The notes under the pieces were generated by a model, which saw only the letters and a program-made list of their open reading frames with translations, made no database searches and was not told the DNA's origin. A program made the position numbers and the translations under genes. From RGIG4608 sp045651165 (lineage in GTDB: Bacteria > Bacillota > Clostridia > Oscillospirales > CAG-272), in the NCBI GenBank assembly GCA_045651165.1, contig JAZRRX010000044.1:1-49912 (forward strand): DNA of 49,912 nucleotides, given 5' to 3'. Shown here one piece after another: positions 24,935-32,526 of this stretch. Every line of letters starts with the position of its first letter. The stretch's first letter is position 1.

Positions 24935-26081
24935 AAAGTTGTTGCAACACCCCTTTCTTACTGTTTTGAAGTAGTGACAAAATGGAGGTCTGTTTTTCAA
25001 TTATTTCGTCAATATTCGAAAATAGACGAGCAATAGTTTCTTGCGTTTTTAGATTTGGAACACAAACGCAAATTCCTTCGATTGTGCTTGAACTTTGCGA
25101 AGGAATGCCCGAAGCTTCGTTATATTTTTTCCAATTAATTGTTTGGAATAAATAGTATTGGAATTTCGGATTGTGGAACGCCTCCGGTTTGGAGTAAAAG
25201 AGAGTGTCAACCGTCCAAAAAGGCGTATTCATATACTGTGGTTTGTCAATAGTTCCTTTTCTACCGATTAAAACGCAAGGCCAATCACAAAGATATTTTG
25301 TTGCGTGATCTATAATACCTCCTGTTCCCAAAACAGGGTATTCACCATCGGTGGCTTGATAATCTTTATAATCTCGACCGTGTAAGATTTTTAGAATATC
25401 GCCTATGCGACACTCATGCCATTCTTCATCATCATTGGTAACATGAATTTTTTGATTAAATACAGCATCCAAGAGTCCTCTTTTATATTTCTTGAGGTTA
25501 TCCACCAAAGATTGTTGCTTTTCAATTTTTGCGGTTAACAAATCCAAAAACTCGGCAATCCTTCTTTGTTCTGCCGTATCCATCGGCAATGTATGAAGCG
25601 TAGCGAAGAAATCTTCCGTCGGAACATTAAGCAATCCGTGATTACGCGCCCCTTCGGCAGATATCATATAGATTTCTCGATACCATTTCAAAGAGTCGAA
25701 ATAGTGCTTTATAAAATCCGAGTTAAAACGATCCAATGCAAAGCAGATATACAGCGTGGATAATGCACCTTGATCGTACTTTTCAAGGCATTTAATAGAG
25801 CCAAAATCAAACCCAACGGAATAACTCTTATTATATGCAAACTCACCCCTCTGCAAGAGGTAATAGCCAGACATATCTTTGCTCGCAACTTGTTTGCTGA
25901 AGAATTCGTTTTGATTGATCAAACCATCCTTGGAGGAAATAGTGAGAGGTATATCCGTTTGATTATCTGAATTCTTTCGGGTTACACGGCTAACAAAATC
26001 TGATAGCTTAACGTGTTCCCATGTCTCTGAAAAGCCTTTGAAGCGGAGCTTCGGGTACTTTTCAAGACCGTTAATAGAGGA
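24927..26081 (-). CDS. hsdS: Silent hsdS cassette in direct orientation (no start codon)
   Basis: A 385-codon open frame that starts immediately after an in-frame TAG (26082-26084) with SSINGLEKYPKLRFKGFSETW, so it lacks a start codon. First recognition domain (LSDFVSRVTRKNSDNQ... QGALSTLYICF), central helix EQRRIAEFLDLLTAKIEKQQ...NLKKYKRG, second domain (CRIGDILKILHGRDYKDYQ... GIPSQSSSTIEG), end KKGVLQQLFI. A TTG at 25922 would give a 331-residue product lacking part of the first domain; I do not think it is used. The cassette begins just after the terminator of the expressed hsdS and points the same way. Its first domain resembles the second domain of the expressed HsdS (both carry KNSD/RNSD and GSxGF/APYGPF elements). 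Confidence 0.87.
   Translation of the reverse strand, partial: SSINGLEKYPKLRFKGFSETWEHVKLSDFVSRVTRKNSDNQTDIPLTISSKDGLINQNEFFSKQVASKDMSGYYLLQRGEFAYNKSYSVGFDFGSIKCLEKYDQGALSTLYICFALDRFNSDFIKHYFDSLKWYREIYMISAEGARNHGLLNVPTEDFFATLHTLPMDTAEQRRIAEFLDLLTAKIEKQQSLVDNLKKYKRGLLDAVFNQKIHVTNDDEEWHECRIGDILKILHGRDYKDYQATDGEYPVLGTGGIIDHATKYLCDWPCVLIGRKGTIDKPQYMNTPFWTVDTLFYSKPEAFHNPKFQYYLFQTINWKKYNEASGIPSQSSSTIEGICVCVPNLKTQETIARLFSNIDEIIEKQTSILSLLQNSKKGVLQQLFI
25477..25498 (-). repeat. hsdS central repeat, cassette 2
   Basis: CCTCTTTTATATTTCTTGAGGT on the plus strand, 22 bp identical to 26766-26787 in the expressed gene. Confidence 0.8.
26025..26073 (-). repeat. hsdS 5' repeat, cassette 2 (direct copy)
   Basis: 49 bp nearly identical (one mismatch) and in the same orientation as 27287-27335. 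Its 26-bp core 26047-26072 is inverted relative to 23822-23847. Confidence 0.9.
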
Positions 26082-26112
26082 CTATTTTTAATTGAATATC
26101 AACCTATCAAAG

Positions 26113-26152
26113 AAGGCTATAGTAGCAGCTTTTAGCTGTCCACTATAGCCTT
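26113..26152 (-). terminator. Terminator of the RM operon
   Basis: AAGGCTATAGT (26113-26123) pairs perfectly with ACTATAGCCTT (26142-26152), with an inner CAGCT/AGCTG stem. On the minus strand it is followed by CTTTGAT, 10 nt past the hsdS stop. It isolates the silent cassettes from operon read-through. Confidence 0.82.
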
Positions 26153-26161
26153 TTAGTTAAT

Positions 26162-27355
26162 CTAAATGAACATCTTATCGTACAGCCCACTTTTGATTTT
26201 TATAAGGGCATTGAGGATGTCTGTTTCGTACTTTAGTTTTGCATCTATAGCATCAAAGAAAGCACCTATTTCTTTTTGTTTTGCATCGTTAGGTAATTTT
26301 ATTGGAATACCCATAAGAAGATCGTCCGTCATACTTACACGGTCGTGTCTAACGCCTTGTGAGCCATTGTCGTAGATATAACGATACCACGAATCACTTT
26401 TGAAATACCAAGACAAGTATATAGAATCAACTTCTGCTTTTTTTACAAGGCAAGTATATAGAGGCGATATTATACCTTCTTCTTCTCCTTGATAACAGTT
26501 AAACGGCCCATATGGAGCTGTGTTTGATTTTCTTGGATTGTAGACAAAACACCCTTTTTTGATTATAAAGTAATTGTTTGTATTTCCATCAACCGCAATA
26601 TCTTTATCAAAGAAATCTCGTTGCGGAATAAGTCCATATTCCGCAGAGTTGGTAATTACATTTTTAACTCTACCATCACTATTTCGTTTGTTTGCTTTTG
26701 TAAAAACATCGCCGACCGTAACAATAGAACAATCGGTCATTTTATGAAAAATATGTTGTAACGCACCTCTTTTATATTTCTTGAGGTGTTCGACGAGAGT
26801 GCGTTGCTTTTCGATGCGTTGATCTAATGCCATCAAAAATTCAGCAATCTTCTCTTGTTCGTCAAGTGCAGGGATGCAGGTCTTAATTGTTTCAATTTGC
26901 GGATATTTGAGATTCCAAGTATCGGAGGTCATTCCTTGCGAATTCTTGCGGAATTCATTAATCAAACGATGAGTCTTAAACAAAGCAGCAAAGAAACCGT
27001 TAGATATGAGCATACGAGGTTTCAAAACGGTGTATGCAGGGCTGACAATTCCATCCCAAGGAGAAATGCCATTCGCGCCTTGCCACATACGCATAGAGTT
27101 GTAAACCATATCGCCAGCACGAACAATTTTGTAGTTGCTTTTGTCCTCACTTGAATTGTCTTTACCTTCGATATCGCTACGCATTTTTACGCCGTCATTC
27201 ATGGTGACGGAAAGCAATTCCATATCTTCCGCACCACGCTCGGAACGCTCGGCATAGACGTTACCTATACGCACGCTTTTCCACGACTCTGAAAAGCCCT
27301 TGAAGCGGAGCTTCGGGTACTTTTCAAGACCGTTACTTGAGGATACATTTGCCAT
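26162..27355 (-). CDS. hsdS: Type I RM specificity subunit HsdS, expressed copy
   Basis: 397 residues with the complete HsdS plan: short N-terminus MANVSSSNGLEKYPKLRFKG, recognition domain 1 (~25-165), central conserved helix EQEKIAEFLMALDQRIEKQRTL...LKKYKRG (~172-205), recognition domain 2 (~215-365) and distal helix QKEIGAFFDAIDAKLKYE. It sets the DNA target of the HsdR2M2S complex. The only hsdS copy with a start codon and ribosome site (GGAGGGGG); its ATG is 2 nt past the hsdM stop. The 32-bp inverted repeat covers codons 6-16, so promoter, ribosome site and first codons stay fixed while the rest can be exchanged. Confidence 0.95.
   Translation of the reverse strand: MANVSSSNGLEKYPKLRFKGFSESWKSVRIGNVYAERSERGAEDMELLSVTMNDGVKMRSDIEGKDNSSEDKSNYKIVRAGDMVYNSMRMWQGANGISPWDGIVSPAYTVLKPRMLISNGFFAALFKTHRLINEFRKNSQGMTSDTWNLKYPQIETIKTCIPALDEQEKIAEFLMALDQRIEKQRTLVEHLKKYKRGALQHIFHKMTDCSIVTVGDVFTKANKRNSDGRVKNVITNSAEYGLIPQRDFFDKDIAVDGNTNNYFIIKKGCFVYNPRKSNTAPYGPFNCYQGEEEGIISPLYTCLVKKAEVDSIYLSWYFKSDSWYRYIYDNGSQGVRHDRVSMTDDLLMGIPIKLPNDAKQKEIGAFFDAIDAKLKYETDILNALIKIKSGLYDKMFI
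26764..26787 (-). repeat. hsdS central repeat, expressed copy
   Basis: Plus strand CACCTCTTTTATATTTCTTG plus AGGT. 19 bp are inverted relative to 24335-24353 and 22 bp direct relative to 25477-25498. Confidence 0.8.
27309..27340 (-). repeat. hsdS inverted repeat, right copy (32 bp)
   Basis: Perfect reverse complement of 23816-23847. It lies 15 bp inside the expressed hsdS start codon and is the right border of a 3.5-kb potentially invertible segment (23816-27340). Confidence 0.92.
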
Positions 27356-27357
27356 AA

Positions 27358-28929
27358 TTATACCCCCTCCACGTCAAAAGGAAAATCAAGTCCAAGCTCA
27401 TCAAAATAAGGCTTGAGTTCGGCATCGATTGTCTTAATTTCAGCCTGAAGTTTACGGATTTCTGCAGCAACCTCACCCAAGTCAATTTCAGGCTCGGGCT
27501 CAAAGGTGTCGACATAACGAGGAATGTTAAGGTTGAAGCCGTTTTCTACAATTTCCGCCATAGTAGCCACGTGTGCGTATTTATCAATATTCTCACGGCG
27601 CTCATAAGCGTCAACGATTTTATCAATATCGCAATCGCGGAGGATGTTCTGATTCTTGCCTGCTTCGAATTCCTTCGATGCATCAATGAAGAGGATGTTG
27701 TCAGAGTTACCGTTTCTCTCCTTCTTCAGTACGAGAATACACACAGGAATACCTGTACCATAGAAGAGATTTGCAGGCAAACCGATAACAGCATCAAGAA
27801 CATTAAGCTTTTCAATGATATATTTGCGTATGGTTTCTTCTGCACCGCCACGGAACAGTACACCGTGCGGAAGAAGAACAACGGCACGACCGTCCTCATC
27901 CATGTGGGAGATCATGTGCTGAACAAATGCGAAGTCAGCCTTACTCTTGGGAGCGAGCTTACCATATTCGTTGAATCGCTCATCTTCCATGAATTTAAGG
28001 TCTGCAGACCATTGTGCGGAGTACGGAGGGTTAGCCACCTGAACACGGAACTTGTTGTCGCCAAAGTAGTCATGTTCGAGAGTATCGCCATTGTAAATTT
28101 GGAAGTTACGGTAAGGAATACCACGGAGTATCATGTTCATTCGAGCTAAGTTGTAAGTAGTGGAGTTCATCTCTTGACCGTAATGCAAGCGAACATTTGC
28201 ATACTTTTTCAATCTCAAAAGCAAGGAGCCGGAGCCGCAAGTGGGATCGGCTGCTGACTTAACATCAGTAAGTCCAAGGCAAGCAAGACGGCAAAGAAGC
28301 TCTGCAGGTCCAGATGGTGTATAGAATTCGCCGGCTTTCTTACCTGCGGTAGCTGCAAACTGACCAATAAGATATTCATATGCGTTTCCAAGTATGTCTA
28401 TTTTGGTATCTTCTATGGTGAAGTTAAGCTCGTCCATAGAGGTAATTATTTTCGCCATTACTGCGCTTCTATCCTTAACGGTGTGGCCGAGCTTTGTGGA
28501 GTCGAGAATCATATCCGAGAACAAGCCCTCGAAGTCCGCTTGGCTTTCGTTGCCAATGGTGCTTTCCATGAGCGAGTTAATTGCGCTCTGAAGGAACTCG
28601 ACATCAAAGGTGCGAGTTTCAACCAATGCAACGAGCTTGCGGAAGAGGTATTGAGGTTCGATAACAAAGCCAAGGTCACGAAGGGATTCTTCTACGATGG
28701 CTGCTCTGTATTCTTCGTCCTTCCATGCTTCCTCGTAGGTGATGTTATCGTCCTTGAGGAGCTTTGCCATATATTCCTCGGTTCTGTTAGAAAGATAGTA
28801 ATAGAATATCATTCCGAGGATGTAGTTTTTAAACTCATAAGCTTCCATGTTACCACGGAGAGCGTTTGCCATAGACCAAAGCTTGGTGCAGAGTTCTCTT
28901 TGATGCTGTTGGATGTTATTGCTGTCCAT
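27358..28929 (-). CDS. hsdM: Type I RM methyltransferase subunit HsdM
   Basis: 523-residue N6-adenine methyltransferase. N-terminal helical HsdM domain (CTKLWSMANALRGNMEAYEF), SAM motif ADPTCGSGSLLLRL, catalytic NPPY (VANPPYSAQW), and FYTPSGPAELLCRL. Together with HsdS it protects host DNA. Start preceded by GGAGAACAGATAA, 13 nt after the hsdR stop; hsdS starts 2 nt after its stop. Confidence 0.97.
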   Translation of the reverse strand: MDSNNIQQHQRELCTKLWSMANALRGNMEAYEFKNYILGMIFYYYLSNRTEEYMAKLLKDDNITYEEAWKDEEYRAAIVEESLRDLGFVIEPQYLFRKLVALVETRTFDVEFLQSAINSLMESTIGNESQADFEGLFSDMILDSTKLGHTVKDRSAVMAKIITSMDELNFTIEDTKIDILGNAYEYLIGQFAATAGKKAGEFYTPSGPAELLCRLACLGLTDVKSAADPTCGSGSLLLRLKKYANVRLHYGQEMNSTTYNLARMNMILRGIPYRNFQIYNGDTLEHDYFGDNKFRVQVANPPYSAQWSADLKFMEDERFNEYGKLAPKSKADFAFVQHMISHMDEDGRAVVLLPHGVLFRGGAEETIRKYIIEKLNVLDAVIGLPANLFYGTGIPVCILVLKKERNGNSDNILFIDASKEFEAGKNQNILRDCDIDKIVDAYERRENIDKYAHVATMAEIVENGFNLNIPRYVDTFEPEPEIDLGEVAAEIRKLQAEIKTIDAELKPYFDELGLDFPFDVEGV

Positions 28930-28942
28930 TTATCTGTTCTCC

Positions 28943-31705
28943 TTAATTGCTGAACTTGTCAACGTGACTCTTGATGAAGTCTGCGATTCTGCTGACAAGT
29001 GATTTCTTTTTCAATAGGGGCATAGGTGTGGTGATCTTATCTCGGATTTGTCCGGGGTTCAACACGCCTGTGAATTCATATTCCGCAATCTCTGCGTTAA
29101 GCATAGCGGAGTCGATTCCTTCTGATTCGGCGAAGGCTTCGATTTCGGCTGACTTCTGCTTGTTCTCGAAGTCGTTATACTCTGCATCGATATCTTCCGT
29201 TCCATCGAAGCCGGAAACGACCAAGTCGAGGAACGCGCGGAGGATGTCGATCTTCTTATGCAGACGCATATTGTCGGAACGATTCAACTCGTCCTTGATA
29301 TGCTCAATATCACGGTCACGAGTCTGCTTGCTCTCGAAGTTGATGTTGCGAATGAGGTTCATGATGTATGCCACGTTGATGCGGTCGCTCTCCATCAGCT
29401 CGATGCAGAAGTCGACATCATTGAGAACGGACACAACCTCTTTTCCGTCGTTGTGCTTGCGGTACAGGAGAAGGTATTTGCTCTTGTAGTCCTGATACTC
29501 TTGGTCGGTCATATCGAGATTGCTTCTGTCAAAGCGGAACTCTACGAAGGTCTGAAGCGACAAAAGATAGCGTGTTAACTCTCTGAAAAGAACAACGAAT
29601 TCCTTCTGATCGTCCTCGGAATACATCATGTCTATGGATGCAGGTGTGGGAGCGAGCTGTTTGATTTTCGCCACAAGCTCGTTGAACTTCTGTGCGTAGA
29701 ACTCAAAGGGCTGTGTAAGCACACCTTCGGGCTGTCCTTGCGAGAATAGCGCGAGAGCATCGTCTGTTTTCTTCTTGAGGTTTCTATAGCATACGATGAT
29801 GCCCCAAGGCTTTGTTTCCTTCTCAACACGGTTTGTGCGGCTGTATGCCTGAAGCAAATCGTGGTACATCATATCCTTGTCAACATAAAGAACGGACAGA
29901 GGCTTGCTGTCAAAGCCTGTCAAGAACATATTTACGACAAGAAGGATATCAAGAGGCTTGCTCTTTTTGCCTTTTACTCGGTCGGAGATATCCTTGTGGT
30001 AAGCTGCGAAAGTATCTGTACTGAAGTTGGTGTTGTACATCTCGTTGTAATCAGCAATGATCCTTTCGAGTCTATCTCTCGAATGCTCGTCAGCTCCTTC
30101 ATAGTCTTCGTTAGCTCCGTAGGAGAATATACCGCTGATATTGAGGTCGTGGTTGATCGACTTAAAGATGTCATAATACTTTACAAGTTGAGGAATAGAG
30201 GATACAGCGAAGATCGCTGTGTACTGTCTGTTTCTTGTCTTTGCTTTGTGGTTTTGGATGATGTGGTTGGCTACGAGAGCCATTCTTTCGTCTGCCATGT
30301 AAAGCTCGCCAACATCAATTGCCTCGGTCATAGTATCATCGTTCTCATCGTAATCGCCCTGAATCGTTTTTATATATTCTACATGAAAACCGAGAACATT
30401 GTTATCGAATATGGCGTCCTTAATGAGATAGGAGTGAAGGCAGTCACCGAACAACTTGCTTGTTGTTTGAACAACTTTTCCTTCAACTTTACCATTAATT
30501 TCAAAGCGAGGAGTTCCAGTAAATCCAAAGAATTGTGCTTTTGTGAAATGACGTACAATATCTTTGTGCATTTCTCCAAATTGGCTGCGATGGCATTCGT
30601 CGATGATGAACACAACCTTCTGATCTCTGTATTCTTCCATTACCTTGGCATAGCGAGGATTCTTGACAGCGTTCGCCATCTTCTGAATCGTGGTAATGAT
30701 GAGTTGACGGTTCTTGTCCTTCATCTGCTTGACGAGCACATCCGTGTGGTCGGTGGCATCGACAGAGCCTGCTTCAAACTTGTTGAATTCCTCCATCGTC
30801 TGCGTATCCAAGTCCTTTCGGTCTACCAAGAATACCACCTTTTTGACCACAGGATTTGCCGCTAAAACCTGTGCGGTCTTGAATGCGGTCAATGTTTTGC
30901 CTGCACCTGTTGTGTGCCAAATATAGGCGTTTCTATTCGTCAGAGTGGCTTGTCTGATCAATGCCTCTGTTGCATACACCTGATAGGGGCGCATGATCAT
31001 CATAATTTTGTCTGTATCGTTGAGAATGGTGAACTTGGTGAGCATCTTGATGATGCGGTCACGAGCAAGGAAGGTTACCGAGAAATCCTTTAAGTTCGTG
31101 ATACGGATATTATCCTCATCCGTCCAGAAGAAGGTATGGGAATACAAAATATCTTTGTCGGAGTTGGCAAAGTATTTCGTGTCCATACCGTTGGAAACGA
31201 TGAAGGTCTGTATGTAGTGGTAGAGTCCGTTATAGGAGTGCTTTCTATAACGCATGATCTGATTTACGGCTTCCTTGATGTCAATTCCACGACGTTTCAA
31301 CTCAATCTGTATAAGAGGGAGTCCGTTAACAAGCAATGTAACATCATATCTATTTGTGTATTTTCCAACAACGGTCGTTTGATTTGAAACCTGAAATATA
31401 TTTTTTGTCGGATCCTCATCAATAAGAGCAAGGTAAACCTTGGTCCCGTCCTCTCTTTCAAGAACGAACTTATCTCTGAGGATTTTTGCACTCTCAAAGA
31501 TGCTTTTTCCATTCAAATGATTAAAAACTCGTTCCCACTCCTTGCTTGTGAGCGGCTTTGCAAGTTTTGTAGCGTTAAATTTTTCAAACTGCACTTTGAA
31601 GTTAGAAACAAGAGCATCGTAATTGGGTATGGAAACTTTTTCATATCCTTGATTGTTAAGTTGCTCTATGAGCTGTTGTTCAAGTTGCGCTTCGCTTTGA
31701 TACAT
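28943..31705 (-). CDS. hsdR: Type I RM restriction subunit HsdR
   Basis: 920-residue motor and nuclease subunit. N-terminal nuclease region with a PD-(D/E)xK-like stretch (VLLVNGLPLIQIELKRRGID), helicase Walker A TGAGKTLTAF, motif II DECHRSQFG, motif III GFTGTPRF, helicase C domain with NMFLTGFDSKPLSVLYVDK and AYSRTNR, and a C-terminal helical domain. It translocates and cleaves DNA bearing unmodified sites. GGAGGT before the ATG. The order hsdR-hsdM-hsdS follows the small XRE gene by 9 nt. Confidence 0.96.
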   Translation of the reverse strand: MYQSEAQLEQQLIEQLNNQGYEKVSIPNYDALVSNFKVQFEKFNATKLAKPLTSKEWERVFNHLNGKSIFESAKILRDKFVLEREDGTKVYLALIDEDPTKNIFQVSNQTTVVGKYTNRYDVTLLVNGLPLIQIELKRRGIDIKEAVNQIMRYRKHSYNGLYHYIQTFIVSNGMDTKYFANSDKDILYSHTFFWTDEDNIRITNLKDFSVTFLARDRIIKMLTKFTILNDTDKIMMIMRPYQVYATEALIRQATLTNRNAYIWHTTGAGKTLTAFKTAQVLAANPVVKKVVFLVDRKDLDTQTMEEFNKFEAGSVDATDHTDVLVKQMKDKNRQLIITTIQKMANAVKNPRYAKVMEEYRDQKVVFIIDECHRSQFGEMHKDIVRHFTKAQFFGFTGTPRFEINGKVEGKVVQTTSKLFGDCLHSYLIKDAIFDNNVLGFHVEYIKTIQGDYDENDDTMTEAIDVGELYMADERMALVANHIIQNHKAKTRNRQYTAIFAVSSIPQLVKYYDIFKSINHDLNISGIFSYGANEDYEGADEHSRDRLERIIADYNEMYNTNFSTDTFAAYHKDISDRVKGKKSKPLDILLVVNMFLTGFDSKPLSVLYVDKDMMYHDLLQAYSRTNRVEKETKPWGIIVCYRNLKKKTDDALALFSQGQPEGVLTQPFEFYAQKFNELVAKIKQLAPTPASIDMMYSEDDQKEFVVLFRELTRYLLSLQTFVEFRFDRSNLDMTDQEYQDYKSKYLLLYRKHNDGKEVVSVLNDVDFCIELMESDRINVAYIMNLIRNINFESKQTRDRDIEHIKDELNRSDNMRLHKKIDILRAFLDLVVSGFDGTEDIDAEYNDFENKQKSAEIEAFAESEGIDSAMLNAEIAEYEFTGVLNPGQIRDKITTPMPLLKKKSLVSRIADFIKSHVDKFSN

Positions 31706-31714
31706 ATATACCTC

Positions 31715-31924
31715 CTATTTTTCGTCTGGAATGAATTCCACGATATCTTCCATAGAGCAATTAAGAGCATTGCATATACTTCTCAAAACCCCAGTAGATA
31801 CATCTTTTGAGCGTGATAATTGAGTCATAGCATATTGAGAAATTCCAGCTATTTGCTGAAGATCTTTTCGTTTCATATCTTTGTCGATTAATATCTTCCA
31901 AAGCTTTTTGTAACTGACAGCCAT
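31715..31924 (-). CDS. Small XRE-family regulator of the RM operon
   Basis: 69-residue helix-turn-helix protein: KLWKILIDKDMKRKDLQQIAGISQYAMTQLSRSKDVSTGVLRSICNALNCSMEDIVEF. It is the first gene of the RM operon, 9 nt before hsdR, preceded by AAAAGGAG. By position it may act like controller proteins of RM systems, delaying or limiting restriction. A palindrome over its own -10 (31961-31978) is a candidate operator. Confidence 0.87.
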   Translation of the reverse strand: MAVSYKKLWKILIDKDMKRKDLQQIAGISQYAMTQLSRSKDVSTGVLRSICNALNCSMEDIVEFIPDEK

Positions 31925-31960
31925 AATCTTTCTCCTTTTACTTGAATATATCTACAGTTT

Positions 31961-31989
31961 ATCATAAATAACAATGATTTTCAATACAA
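31961..31989 (-). promoter_or_regulatory. RM operon promoter with overlapping palindrome
   Basis: Minus strand TTGTAT (31989-31984), 17-bp spacer, TATGAT (31966-31961). ATCAT-N8-ATGAT (31961-31978) is a dyad covering the -10 and spacer, suited to repression by the XRE protein. Confidence 0.6.
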
Positions 31990-32227
31990 TTTGACTAAAA
32001 CCATATAATTTTATATGATTTTCGATATGTTATTTGTGATTTTCTGCTCTATATGCAACAATTATGCAAGATGAAAACATAAAAATTTTCTGCGTGTGAG
32101 TTTTTTTAAAAAAATATAGATAGGATCATTCTATTTGATACATTTCTGATTATTTCATATCGGTATTATGAGAGAAGGGCGCAAAATTCCGAAATGACTA
32201 CACCAAAATATTTCAACGCTAACAAAA

Positions 32228-32264
32228 AGACCTGATGGACATCGAATCCATCAGGTCTATTTTT
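32228..32264. terminator. Strong hairpin without an adjacent gene
   Basis: AGACCTGATGGA (32228-32239), 7-nt loop, TCCATCAGGTCT (32247-32258), A/T tracts on both sides. It lies between two diverging transcription units where no RNA end is expected, and may be a leftover of a deleted gene or the terminator of an unannotated small RNA. Confidence 0.65.
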
Positions 32265-32288
32265 ATTATTAATTGAATTAAGGCAATT

Positions 32289-32325
32289 AATGTCCTTGAA
32301 GGGGAGCGTACCCATAAAGGACATT
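32289..32325. repeat. Perfect 9-bp inverted repeat
   Basis: AATGTCCTT (32289-32297) and AAGGACATT (32317-32325) with a smaller GGG/CCC stem in the loop. An ATTAATTG/CAATTAAT dyad directly precedes it. No family recognised. Confidence 0.55.
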
Positions 32326-32370
32326 ATTGTGATGCTCTCGATTATGGCAATTTCAAAAATGTGAAAATTT

Positions 32371-32524
32371 CATGTCATCTAAACTTGAAAGCTTTCTGAC
32401 TTTTTGTGTCTAAAAACATAGCCACGAATGTCACACAGAATTGAAAGCTTTTTAGGCCTTTGTTCTTATCATAAAACTAAAATGTCACATAAACTTGAAA
32501 TATCCCAAATGAGTTCCGCTTTCT
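32371..32524 (+). repeat. Three-copy repeat array and right island-edge repeat
   Basis: Three diverged copies of a ~20-bp word at 32371-32392 (CATGTCATCTAAACTTGAAA), 32427-32448 (AATGTCACACAGAATTGAAA) and 32481-32502 (AATGTCACATAAACTTGAAA), 56 and 54 bp apart. The last continues to TTCCGCTTT (32516-32524). Together they mirror the left repeat at 19914-19957. Spaced copies of this sort look like transposase-binding sites at an insertion-sequence end. No protein is encoded in this block. Confidence 0.55.
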
Positions 32525-32526
32525 TT

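Noticed and set aside
29861..30865. 334-codon plus-strand frame inside hsdR
   Set aside because: Shadow of hsdR; hydrophobic biased composition without motifs and no ribosome site.
31925..32526. Possible CRISPR array from the spaced repeats
   Set aside because: Only three diverged copies, unequal spacing (54 and 56 bp), no cas genes.
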